40,704 bases of DNA from JAHDCJ01 sp039028895. Its GTDB lineage: Bacteria > Bacteroidota > Bacteroidia > Chitinophagales > Saprospiraceae. A program made the position numbers and the translations under genes. Location of the stretch: NCBI GenBank assembly GCA_039028895.1, contig JBCCHF010000049.1, positions 1-40,704 on the forward strand, in the 5' to 3' direction. The number at the start of each line of letters is the position of its first letter. Position 1 is the first letter of the stretch. Shown here one piece after another: positions 24,104 through 32,183 of this stretch. Under the pieces are notes generated by a model. The model made no database searches and was not told the origin of the DNA. It saw only the letters and a program-made list of their open reading frames with translations.

Positions 24104-24865
24104 TTAAGATTGTTTATTCTGAAATAAATGGGCACACACAATGCCTGTTGCTACCGCAGCATTTAAAGATTCTGCTCCTTTACCACTGCCTGGGATCAGA
24201 ACTTTATCGGATAAAAAGGGAAAAAGATCTTTCCCTATGCCATGACTTTCATTACCAATGATAATAAAACCACTCTCTGGCAATTTTGCTTCATAAAGAT
24301 TATGACCATCAAGCGTGCAACCCAGGACAGGCATATCGGGAAATTTCCAAAAAAGATCATGCAAGTTCGTTTCGATGCATTTCACCCTGAATAATGCTCC
24401 CATGGTAGCCTGAACAACTTTTGGATTAAACTGATCGACCGTATCATGAGAACAGAAAACATATGGAATACCAAACCAGTCGGCAGTTCGAAGTATGGTG
24501 CCAAGATTACCAGGGTCCCTGATGCCATCGAGACATAGACTGAAGGTGTCTGATAAATCAAGTTCATCGATTTTAAATTTAGGTAGCTCGGCGACAACCA
24601 TTACCTGATTGGGGGTTTTGAGTGTAGATACCTTCTTCAATGCATTCTCGTCAATGCTTACCACCTCAGCATTCGTTCCTCTTAAAAGATGCTGATTTTC
24701 GTCCAGCCACGGTTGCACAGCATATATGGAATGAATATTGATACTTTCCTGAGAAAGGATTTCGGTAGACATTTTATCCCCTTCTACGAGAAATTTATCA
24801 TACTTTTGACGGTATTTTTTTCTATGAAGAGAGGTAAGAAATTTGATTGTGGACCTCGATAACAT
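24104..24865 (-). CDS. SpoU/TrmH-family RNA 2'-O-methyltransferase
   Basis: Transfers a methyl group to a ribose 2'-hydroxyl in tRNA or rRNA through a SPOUT knot. The N-terminus MLSRSTIKFLTSLHRKKYRQ and FLVEG are the SpoU substrate-binding part. The knot motifs are LDGIRDPGNLGTILRTADWFG, IIGNESHGIG and IPGSGKGAESLNAAVATGI. The ATG at 24865 starts this typical N-terminus, giving 253 residues; a longer frame upstream at 24940 would lie within the neighbouring tamL gene. The start codon overlaps that of tamL in the tetranucleotide CATG. Which nucleotide is methylated is not inferable. Confidence 0.9.
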   Translation of the reverse strand: MLSRSTIKFLTSLHRKKYRQKYDKFLVEGDKMSTEILSQESINIHSIYAVQPWLDENQHLLRGTNAEVVSIDENALKKVSTLKTPNQVMVVAELPKFKIDELDLSDTFSLCLDGIRDPGNLGTILRTADWFGIPYVFCSHDTVDQFNPKVVQATMGALFRVKCIETNLHDLFWKFPDMPVLGCTLDGHNLYEAKLPESGFIIIGNESHGIGKDLFPFLSDKVLIPGSGKGAESLNAAVATGIVCAHLFQNKQS

Positions 24866-27152
24866 GAAATTGAGATTTCCAAAAATTTGGTATTGTTTTT
24901 TGATGTTGTTCCCGCTGCTCTTGTTGACCAGCAGTTGCAATAATATGCGTTATTTAAAAAAAGATGAAGTTCTTTTGGTGAAAAATAAGATCTCCATCGA
25001 AAACAGCCTCAAGAGCGATAGCAAAAGGAGTCTCAATTATGAGCTTAATAATGTCGTTAAACAGCAGCCGAACAGAAAATTTCTTGGTCTTTTCAGAACC
25101 AGACTCTGGCTATATAATCGTACTGAAAGAGATACAACAAAGAAATTCAGGCGCTGGTTGCATAATAAGGTTGGAGAACCTCCGGTACTTTATGATTCAG
25201 TAAGTACCACAACCACCGCCACCACGATGCAAAATTACCTTAACAACAAAGGGTATTTTGTGGCTGATGTCCAGCCGAAAACTACCATCAAAAAGAAAAA
25301 AGCGGTTACTAACTACCATATTGACACAAGGCCAATTTACTCCGTTGACAGTCTTTCATACCGAATTGCCCAACCCGACATTGATTCCATCATCAAAAGT
25401 AATAATGAGGCAACGCTCTTACAGAAAGGTAGTCCGGTTGATAATAATCTTTTTGACAGTGAGAAAAACAGGCTTACCAAGTTACTCCGCAACAATGGGT
25501 ACGCCTATTTCTACAGGAATTATATTGCCTACAAATCTTTTGATAGTACGGATTACAAAGTAGATGTAACCACTTTCATCTACCCTCCTGAAGATTCTGC
25601 AGTGCACGAAACTTATCAGGTAGGTGACATTTACATATTCCCCGGGTTTTATCCATCAAGTAAAAATCCAGTGCCATTTGATACGCTTGAGGTTGACGAA
25701 TACAAGTTTCTGTACAGGGAGAAAATGGGCATAAAGACCAAGCCCCTGATGAACGCGATTTTCCTTAAAAAAGGAAACATTTTCAAACAAGATGACATCG
25801 ATGCTACCAATAAGAAACTGGGCAACCTGGGCATATATAAATTTGTCAGTATCCGTTTCTCAAAAAATAAAGATGAACCCAACCAGGTTGACTTTTTCAT
25901 TTACCTAACTCCGAGTAAAAAGCTTATGCTTGGGTTTGATTTTGAGATCAATACCGCCAATGCATCCGCTTTGGGTACATCAATTAATATCAATCATCGA
26001 AATCGAAATATTTTTAAGGGGGCTGAGATTTTTTCAATTGGCCTGGAAGGTGGTGTGGAGTTTGGTTTTAGCGAAAGTCAAACCCTGTTAAACACGTTGG
26101 ATATTGGAACTCAGTTTAGCCTTTTGTTTCCGAAGTGGATCGTACCATTCAAGATAAAATCGAATCCGAGACATTCACCAAAAACGCGATTAACACTGGA
26201 ATATGATTACCAGGACAGAATCCAATACTATAGAAACAGCTTGTTTTCGGCATCATTTGGCTATGAATGGCAACCGCGCCCCTCTATCAGGCATGAGCTC
26301 ACGCCTATCAGCCTGAATTTTCTGCGCATAAACGAAGTCAGGGAAAGGTTTCAAGATATTCTCGACAATAACCCATTCCTCCAAAACAGTTTCACAGATC
26401 AATTCTTCCTTGGAGGCAACTATTCTTTCATTTTGACCACGCCTAGTTTCAAGAATGAATCTTCTATCTATTACAGAGCTAATGCTGAGGTGGCTGGAAA
26501 CAGCATTGGATTAATGGACCGTATCATTCAGCCTGATTTTCCTTTCAAACCTTTCGACATTAATTATTCTCAATATCTGAAGGTAGAATCTGATTTCAGG
26601 TACTATAAAAGTACCGGGAGGAAAAGCTCTCTCGCTTCCCGCATTTTTATCGGAGTTGGCATGGCTTATGGTAACTCCGATGAAGTACCTTATGTGAAAC
26701 AATATTTTGCCGGGGGCACAACGGGTATGAGAGCATGGCGACTAAGAGAGTTAGGTCCGGGCGGGTACATAGATACGCTTACCCAAAACGATCCCACTAT
26801 ACAGTTTTACCAGGCCGCAGATTTCAAACTTGAGGCCAATATTGAATATCGATTTGATATAATTTCTGTGGTAGAGGGCGCCATTTTCCTTGATGCTGGT
26901 AACATTTGGACGCTTAAGGAGGATAATCGCGGAATAGAAGCCAAACTGACGAAAGATTTTTACCGCCAAATCGCATTAGGAACTGGCTTTGGATTGCGGC
27001 TTGACTTTTCCTATTTCATCATCAGATTTGACCTCGCTTACAAATTGAGGAATCCATTCCCCAATGAAAAAGGAAGTTATTGGAATTATTCTGATAAAGT
27101 ATTTCGATTCAGGGATGCGGCCCTGAACCTTGCCGTTGGTTACCCGTTCTGA
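24864..27152 (+). CDS. tamL: TamL-type Omp85 lipoprotein (BamA/TamA family)
   Basis: A 762-residue outer-membrane protein. The ATG at 24864 starts a lipoprotein signal ending LLLLTSSC; an in-frame TTG 21 bp upstream is the only longer alternative and is unlikely. Residues about 30-330 contain POTRA-like units (NKISIENSLKSD, LNNKGYFVADV, KKLGNLGIYKFVSIRF). The C-terminal half is an Omp85 barrel with FAGGTTGMRAWR in the place of the conserved RGF/RAW loop, ending FRDAALNLAVGYPF. TamL is the lipidated Bacteroidota counterpart of TamA and usually works with TamB, which is not adjacent here. It overlaps the convergent hemE by 13 bp. Confidence 0.88.
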   Translation: MKLRFPKIWYCFLMLFPLLLLTSSCNNMRYLKKDEVLLVKNKISIENSLKSDSKRSLNYELNNVVKQQPNRKFLGLFRTRLWLYNRTERDTTKKFRRWLHNKVGEPPVLYDSVSTTTTATTMQNYLNNKGYFVADVQPKTTIKKKKAVTNYHIDTRPIYSVDSLSYRIAQPDIDSIIKSNNEATLLQKGSPVDNNLFDSEKNRLTKLLRNNGYAYFYRNYIAYKSFDSTDYKVDVTTFIYPPEDSAVHETYQVGDIYIFPGFYPSSKNPVPFDTLEVDEYKFLYREKMGIKTKPLMNAIFLKKGNIFKQDDIDATNKKLGNLGIYKFVSIRFSKNKDEPNQVDFFIYLTPSKKLMLGFDFEINTANASALGTSININHRNRNIFKGAEIFSIGLEGGVEFGFSESQTLLNTLDIGTQFSLLFPKWIVPFKIKSNPRHSPKTRLTLEYDYQDRIQYYRNSLFSASFGYEWQPRPSIRHELTPISLNFLRINEVRERFQDILDNNPFLQNSFTDQFFLGGNYSFILTTPSFKNESSIYYRANAEVAGNSIGLMDRIIQPDFPFKPFDINYSQYLKVESDFRYYKSTGRKSSLASRIFIGVGMAYGNSDEVPYVKQYFAGGTTGMRAWRLRELGPGGYIDTLTQNDPTIQFYQAADFKLEANIEYRFDIISVVEGAIFLDAGNIWTLKEDNRGIEAKLTKDFYRQIALGTGFGLRLDFSYFIIRFDLAYKLRNPFPNEKGSYWNYSDKVFRFRDAALNLAVGYPF

Positions 27153-28183
27153 TTGCTATACCAGTAAGTTTGTACTGTTTCTACGAAAGTTTTTACATTG
27201 TCTAAAGGCGTATCAGGATACACTCCATGGCCCAGGTTCGCAATATGCTTTCCACCAAATGCCTTCAGCATTGCCAAGGTAGATTCTCTTACCGTGTCGG
27301 TATTAGCATAGAGAAGACAAGGATCAAGGTTACCCTGTAACGACTTTTCCTTTCCAACCCACTTCCTGCCCTGGTCAGGGTGGATATGCCAATCAAGTCC
27401 AATGACATGGCAATTCAATTTGCCTAATTCAGGCAAAGCAAACCAGGCGTCTTTAGCGAAGACAATAATCGGAGCATCCGTAATTGCATCACAAATCTTT
27501 TGCAAGTAAGGTATACCGAATTGCTGGTACTGAAACGGAGACAATATACCGGCCCATGAATCAAAAAGCTGGACAATATTGGCACCTGCATTGATTTGGT
27601 TTTGCAGGTAGGCAATTGTGGTATTGGTAATCTTATCCAAAAGTGCATGTGAAAGTTCGGGAAGGGTGTATAGAAATTTCCTTGCTTTCGAGAATGTTTT
27701 ACTACCTGAACCTTCAATCATGTAAGCCATGATGGTCCAAGGAGCGCCGGCAAATCCAATGAGTGGAATTTTATTGTCCAATTCAGTTTTCACCAGTTCT
27801 ATCGCTTTTTCAACATATATCAGATCAGCAGCAGCTTCTGGTCCGGAAGAGAGGCGATTAACATCATCTTCTGTAATCACTGTCATTGGAAACATGGGCC
27901 CTTTTCCAGGTATCATCTCGTAGGGTAAGCCCATAGCTTCAGGTATCACAAGAATATCTGAAAATATGATGGCTGCATCGACGCCAATTTCATCAACAGG
28001 TTGAAGCGTGACTTCACATGCTAACTCCGGGGTTTCGACCAGTTGTTTGAAGCCATCGACTTTGGCTCTAAGTTCTCGGTATTGGGGTAAAATTCGCCCC
28101 GCTTGTCGCATTAACCAGACTGGGGGTCTTTCAACTTCAAGGCCTCTTGCTGCTCTGATAAGCAGGTCATTTTTCAGTTCCAT
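27140..28183 (-). CDS. hemE: Uroporphyrinogen decarboxylase
   Basis: Removes four carboxyl groups from uroporphyrinogen III to give coproporphyrinogen III in heme synthesis. Family motifs are intact: PPVWLMRQAGRILPQYRELR near the N-terminus (substrate-binding Arg and the RQAGR signature), GVDAAIIFSDILVIPEAMG with the catalytic Asp, and GFAGAPWTIMAYMIEG. The length of 347 residues is normal. The ATG at 28183 follows the stop of the upstream EEP gene by 26 bp on the same strand, so it may be cotranscribed, but a perfect -7 element lies 5 nt before the ATG and suggests its own promoter. No other heme genes are nearby. Confidence 0.95.
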   Translation of the reverse strand: MELKNDLLIRAARGLEVERPPVWLMRQAGRILPQYRELRAKVDGFKQLVETPELACEVTLQPVDEIGVDAAIIFSDILVIPEAMGLPYEMIPGKGPMFPMTVITEDDVNRLSSGPEAAADLIYVEKAIELVKTELDNKIPLIGFAGAPWTIMAYMIEGSGSKTFSKARKFLYTLPELSHALLDKITNTTIAYLQNQINAGANIVQLFDSWAGILSPFQYQQFGIPYLQKICDAITDAPIIVFAKDAWFALPELGKLNCHVIGLDWHIHPDQGRKWVGKEKSLQGNLDPCLLYANTDTVRESTLAMLKAFGGKHIANLGHGVYPDTPLDNVKTFVETVQTYWYSNQNG

Positions 28184-28187
28184 GGCG

Positions 28188-28195
28188 CAAAGATA
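28188..28195 (-). promoter_or_regulatory. TATCTTTG -7 element directly at the hemE start
   Basis: Matches TAnnTTTG perfectly on the minus strand; its last G is 4 nt before the ATG at 28183, so transcription would start at or near the initiation codon. No good -33 box was found at 19-21 nt, so this may be a chance match. Confidence 0.4.
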
Positions 28196-28209
28196 ATTTT
28201 TCCGTGCTA

Positions 28210-29313
28210 TTATTCGGTTTTCAACCTGACTTTTAGCATCACAGGCTGGTGATCTGAGAATTGGAAATCCTGGTCTACACCTTTCACAGATACGACTTCC
28301 ACATTTGGAGAAACAAGATAATAATCAATAAGTGTTTGGAATGATTCCTCTTTGACATAGGTGTCTGTTAACTTTCTATTGGTAGGCACAACCGGATCAT
28401 AAGCCCAAATCCAGTCTGCGGGCAAAAACTCAGGGTCAATATTTAATTGGGAATAACCTTTTCCTCCAGCTCCTTTTGAGAATGTGTCATATTTAAAGTA
28501 TGGGGGACATTGGTTCCAGTCACCGCCAACAACAACATAATTTCCTTTTTCATATTCTTCAATCAAAAGGTTTTTCATGTATTCCATTTGTTGTTTTTTC
28601 ATAGAGCCATCATCGTAGGCAGAATTATGGGTATTAATAACAATTAGTTCTTTCCCAAAGGCCGTTTGAAAGCGATGAACCGCCATGCACCTGTCCAACT
28701 GGAATATCCTAGTCGGCCAGCTATAGCTTCCAGGAAACTGGAAACGAGTTGATTGATTGGGGCTAAATCTAGTATAAGTACCCAGTCCACTATCCATCTT
28801 CCCCATCACCTTCCAGGGTTGCAGGATTGGTAAAGGCACTCTTCCAACTTTGTAATTGACAGAATATGTGGAGGCATATCCTGGTAATATACCAAGATAT
28901 TTATCATACTGATTGATATGATAACTGCGTTTGGAATTACGGTCCACTTCCTGGAAAAGGTAAAAGTCAGCCTGATTATTTTTTATAAAATCCAAGGCGC
29001 CGTCAATATTCTTATTGACCCATTCTTTCTTAGCCCTGACCATTTTACCTTTGTCGGTGAGAAATCCTCCTGCGTCGTAAAAGAAATTGGACTCAGCTCC
29101 AAGGCCACCATAACCAACATTCCAATTGGCAAAGGTAAGAAAGGTGTCGCTGACTACATTCTCAGCGGCTTTGCCTTCAACCTCCAGTTCAATGACTTCC
29201 TCGGGCTTAAAGTCATTAATTGTGCCCAACAACATGGTGATTCCAACATAAAGTACCGCCAAGATGATGAAGGCCAAAATGAGTTTAAAGACAAACACAA
29301 GCGATTTTTTCAT
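28210..29313 (-). CDS. Membrane-anchored endonuclease/exonuclease/phosphatase-family protein
   Basis: A 367-residue protein with an N-terminal membrane span (about residues 5-32) followed by an EEP (DNase I-like) fold. The metal and catalytic motifs are all visible: FANWNVGYGG (Asn), LFQEVDRNS (Glu), VVVGGDWNQ (Asp and Asn) and FSDHQPVML (Asp-His). The domain would face the periplasm or cytosol depending on topology, so substrates (nucleic acid, inositol phosphate or sphingolipid-like) cannot be assigned. It follows the arrestin-like gene by 15 bp and precedes hemE by 26 bp, suggesting an operon, though no functional link is evident. Confidence 0.85.
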   Translation of the reverse strand: MKKSLVFVFKLILAFIILAVLYVGITMLLGTINDFKPEEVIELEVEGKAAENVVSDTFLTFANWNVGYGGLGAESNFFYDAGGFLTDKGKMVRAKKEWVNKNIDGALDFIKNNQADFYLFQEVDRNSKRSYHINQYDKYLGILPGYASTYSVNYKVGRVPLPILQPWKVMGKMDSGLGTYTRFSPNQSTRFQFPGSYSWPTRIFQLDRCMAVHRFQTAFGKELIVINTHNSAYDDGSMKKQQMEYMKNLLIEEYEKGNYVVVGGDWNQCPPYFKYDTFSKGAGGKGYSQLNIDPEFLPADWIWAYDPVVPTNRKLTDTYVKEESFQTLIDYYLVSPNVEVVSVKGVDQDFQFSDHQPVMLKVRLKTE

Positions 29314-29328
29314 AGTGTGATCGGTATT

Positions 29329-29796
29329 TTACTTAAAAGTAACCGGTTTCTTGTCGAATGGACTCAGAGCAGTTCCAGCAACCTTTGCTTCTGCCTCAAT
29401 TCTGTATTCTGATTTTGCACCGGCAGTCCACTTTAAAAACTGGGCCACTCCGCCACCTAACCCTCCTCTATGCTGTTTGGCATCCATATTTGACATTACC
29501 AGACTGAAAGATAATTCAAAGTCAATGAACTTTTCTTCTTCGGGATAAACCATGAAACTCTCTTCAAGTTCAATTTCTCCCAAGAGATATTCATCAATTC
29601 GTTTGTTTTTTCTTCTTCCCCGGGTGTACTTTTCGATCAGTGCAATCTTGATATACCTGATCTGTTGGGTGTTCATTGTTTTGAATTTAAGTTGTCCCGT
29701 AACCTCACCACTTGATTTATATACTTCCTCAGGTAAAACGATTTCAAGTTTGACGCCTTCAATTCCGAGCCACTGTTTTACGCGTTTAAAAACCAT
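29329..29796 (-). CDS. Small arrestin-like (Spo0M-type) protein
   Basis: A 155-residue protein without signal peptide or membrane span. The pattern VKLEIVLPEEVYKSSGEVTGQL, then IRYIKIALIEKYTRG and FIDFELSF, resembles the N-terminal arrestin/Spo0M beta-sandwich. A glycine-rich loop (HRGGLGGGV) and closing YRIEAEAKVAGTALSPFDKKP finish the fold, so it is about half the length of two-domain Spo0M. The match is by eye and moderate. It is first in a probable operon with the EEP gene and carries a perfect -7 element upstream. Function unknown. Confidence 0.65.
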   Translation of the reverse strand: MVFKRVKQWLGIEGVKLEIVLPEEVYKSSGEVTGQLKFKTMNTQQIRYIKIALIEKYTRGRRKNKRIDEYLLGEIELEESFMVYPEEEKFIDFELSFSLVMSNMDAKQHRGGLGGGVAQFLKWTAGAKSEYRIEAEAKVAGTALSPFDKKPVTFK

Positions 29797-29839
29797 TTAA
29801 TTTATGCTTGATTATACAATACTTCTTATGAAGTCATTC

Positions 29840-29847
29840 CAAATATA
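29840..29847 (-). promoter_or_regulatory. Bacteroidota -7 element (TATATTTG) for the arrestin-like/EEP operon
   Basis: Exact TAnnTTTG on the minus strand, 44 bp before the ATG at 29796. The gap 29797-29958 otherwise holds no recognisable gene. Confidence 0.5.
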
Positions 29848-29958
29848 AGGGATTGTCAATATTCCCGGTGGGTAAAATACCAATGAGAGTAGAATAGCAA
29901 TGAATAAAATCGATCCAAGGCCATTTTGTGTCGACAAAACTTAGAATAACTGAAATAT

Positions 29959-30798
29959 CTAGAACAATGAATTTTGTTCAACCTGATGTTTTTCAGGAAG
30001 TGCATACCCAGAAGATTCGGAATTAGGCAGCACTCTTTTCACAACCCGCAGTTCATGGGTGTACCGACCTTCAGATTCATTAAAGATCCCGAAATGGTCT
30101 AACTTGTCAATCCTCACTTGACCAGAAGCATGAATAATTTGTCCTTCCGGAAGGATGATACCAACATGAACCACTCTACCTTTACTATTTTTAAAAAAGG
30201 CAAGATCGCCAGGCTTCACCTCATCTATGAAGTCAATGAGTTCTCCCTGATATACCTGCTGGTTAGCATCCCTGTTCATTTTGATGCCAATCATTTTATA
30301 AACAACTTGCACAAATCCTGAACAATCAAGTCCAAAAGGTGAACGGCCGCCCCATAGGTATGGCGCATAGAGGTACTTTCGGGCAATTTTTATCAAATGC
30401 TCAATATCCACCTCCGTTTCAGCAGGGTTAATGACTTGCCCACTAAAGGTATAGGAAGAACCGTTAAGCTTGAAATTCATACCATCATATGCCGGCAGAT
30501 TACTACCGATAAGGACAGGAACATAATGTCTTTCCGACATTGCAGGTTGCACCAGTTCAAGGCTGAAATAACTACCAGACTGAATTTCCTGAAGATCATT
30601 TTCGGAAATCGGCAGGCATTGTTTGAGGTCGATCCATCCTTCATAATTATCATGGAGGCATCTTATTCTTCCCCAACCTTTTCGTTTGGAAATAATTTCG
30701 AAGGTTTCCCCAAACAATAATTGGGACACCATTTCACTGGTGTCAGTAGAAACGCGCCTTACGGGAATAACACTTAAATGGCAAATACCATATTTCAT
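29959..30798 (-). CDS. NlpC/P60 cysteine peptidase with N-terminal SH3-like domains
   Basis: A 279-residue enzyme of the dipeptidyl-peptidase VI / YkfC type, which cleaves gamma-D-glutamyl links in peptidoglycan peptides. The catalytic Cys159 is in LDCSGF, His211 in VVHVGI and the third polar residue is His223 in IIHASG; YLWGGRSPFGL precedes the Cys as in the family. Residues 1-130 form SH3b-like beta structure (GWGRIRCLHDNYEGWI). No signal peptide is present, suggesting a cytosolic recycling enzyme rather than a lytic one. A -7 element lies upstream on the minus strand. Confidence 0.9.
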   Translation of the reverse strand: MKYGICHLSVIPVRRVSTDTSEMVSQLLFGETFEIISKRKGWGRIRCLHDNYEGWIDLKQCLPISENDLQEIQSGSYFSLELVQPAMSERHYVPVLIGSNLPAYDGMNFKLNGSSYTFSGQVINPAETEVDIEHLIKIARKYLYAPYLWGGRSPFGLDCSGFVQVVYKMIGIKMNRDANQQVYQGELIDFIDEVKPGDLAFFKNSKGRVVHVGIILPEGQIIHASGQVRIDKLDHFGIFNESEGRYTHELRVVKRVLPNSESSGYALPEKHQVEQNSLF

Positions 30799-30824
30799 GA
30801 AAACAAGCTTTCAAATCAAAATTA

Positions 30825-30832
30825 CAAAAATA
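30825..30832 (-). promoter_or_regulatory. Bacteroidota -7 element (TATTTTTG) for the NlpC/P60 gene
   Basis: Exact TAnnTTTG on the minus strand 27 bp before the ATG at 30798, with a TTTC resembling the -33 box about 21 nt further upstream. Confidence 0.5.
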
Positions 30833-30885
30833 TAAGGAATGTGGACCAAAAATGAAATTTTGACGTTTAGTAGATGTGAATCCTT

Positions 30886-30893
30886 TATCTTTG
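30886..30893 (+). promoter_or_regulatory. Bacteroidota -7 element (TATCTTTG) for the PorP/SprF gene
   Basis: Exact TAnnTTTG, 52 bp before the ATG at 30945, with a TTTG 23 nt upstream as a somewhat distant -33 candidate. It is divergent from the NlpC/P60 promoter 54 bp away. Confidence 0.55.
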
Positions 30894-30944
30894 CCAGAAT
30901 TTTGGAGTGATTCCTGATTAAAACTACTAGACTCTTCACTATCA

Positions 30945-31973
30945 ATGAGGTTACTTTTTCTGTTCATTACTGCAATTTTTTTGATGATTGCTGATGTTGG
31001 GAATTCCCAGGATCGTCATTTCACCCAATTCTATGCTAATCCGTTAACCCTTAACCCGGCACTGACCGGAAATATGTTTGGGAAGTACAGGATGTCGGCG
31101 GGTTATCGCAACCAATGGCAAACAGCCATTGATCATCCCTTCAAATCCATTACTGCCGCCTTTGACATGAATTTCCATTTAGGTCTTCAGAGAAGAGATA
31201 AAGTAGGTGTCGGTGTAATGTTCTTTTCTGATAAAGCGGGAGTTACTGATTTTGTAACCAACCAAATAAGCATATCCTCTGCTTTCCATAAATCACTTGA
31301 CCTCAATGAATCCAGATTTCTTAGTGGAGGCATTCAGATAGGGCTCGTCCAAAAAAGTATCAACTACGAAAACATTTCTTTCAACGATCAGTTTGATGGA
31401 GATAGTGGTTATACTTTCCCAACCGGTGAAGAACTTCCTGTCAATAATTTTGGCTATTTCGACCTTTCGACCGGTATCTTTTTCACTATACTTCCTACAG
31501 ATCGGACTTCTTTCCATATTGGATTGAGTGGACACCATGTTAATTTACCTGATGTCAGTTTTGATGACGAGATCATTGACAGAATCAATCCAAGCATAGC
31601 CTTTCATATTGGCGGACAATTACCAATGGGCCAACGGCTTGATTTCCTACCAAGAGCTCTGGTTTATTTGCAAGGCCCTTCCCTTGAAACGAATATTGGA
31701 GGAAATTTCAAATTGCTGATCAACCAGTTTGCCGGAAATTCCATCTACATTGGTTCTTGGGGCAGAATGGTGCGGGACGAAGAAACCGGGGTTGGCCTTG
31801 ATGCTATTATCCTGCTGGTTGCAGTAGAGGTTGAGAAGGTCAGATTCGGTATTTCTTTTGATGGAAATGTTTCGGGACTTAGGCCTTCAACGACTGGTTT
31901 TGGGGCATTTGAACTATCTCTGGCATATACAGGAAGGGATGAATCCAAAATTGTCCTTTGCCCTACTTTTTAG
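30945..31973 (+). CDS. PorP/SprF-family T9SS-associated outer-membrane protein
   Basis: A 342-residue beta-barrel-like protein. After a signal peptide (MRLLFLFITAIFLMIADVGNSQ) comes the family hallmark DRHFTQFYANPLTLNPALTG and YRNQWQTA. The chain continues as alternating strands and ends FELSLAYTGRDE. In Flavobacterium, SprF-type proteins are needed for export or attachment of type B T9SS substrates such as SprB and are encoded beside them; here the 1685-residue type B adhesin follows 211 bp downstream on the same strand, so it is the probable client. It has its own promoter, and the adhesin does too. Confidence 0.92.
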   Translation: MRLLFLFITAIFLMIADVGNSQDRHFTQFYANPLTLNPALTGNMFGKYRMSAGYRNQWQTAIDHPFKSITAAFDMNFHLGLQRRDKVGVGVMFFSDKAGVTDFVTNQISISSAFHKSLDLNESRFLSGGIQIGLVQKSINYENISFNDQFDGDSGYTFPTGEELPVNNFGYFDLSTGIFFTILPTDRTSFHIGLSGHHVNLPDVSFDDEIIDRINPSIAFHIGGQLPMGQRLDFLPRALVYLQGPSLETNIGGNFKLLINQFAGNSIYIGSWGRMVRDEETGVGLDAIILLVAVEVEKVRFGISFDGNVSGLRPSTTGFGAFELSLAYTGRDESKIVLCPTF

Positions 31974-32125
31974 TAAAAAAAAACATTCTACTTTCTATAA
32001 GGTTGCGGTTTCAAAATTCACTGATTTCCTTAACGTGAATAAGCAGTAAAATATTTATTACTGAAAAGTTCGATATAACCCCCGACTTTTTAATCTAAAT
32101 CGTTATTATTGTTAATTGTTAGGGA

Positions 32126-32156
32126 TCTGTTAATGCTATTATATTGACTATTTTTG
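32126..32156 (+). promoter_or_regulatory. Bacteroidota-type promoter for the giant adhesin
   Basis: TCTG (one base off TTTG, 32126-32129), then 19 nt, then TATTTTTG (32149-32156), an exact -7 match. It lies 28 bp before the ATG at 32184, so the adhesin probably has an independent promoter rather than depending on the porP transcript. Confidence 0.6.
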
Positions 32157-32183
32157 GTAGATCGTTAGTTCAAACTATGCCTT

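Noticed and set aside
32044..32063. CAGTAA/TTACTG inverted repeat between the PorP-like gene and the adhesin as a terminator
   Set aside because: Short A+T-rich stem with an 8-nt loop and no U-tract; insufficient for a call.
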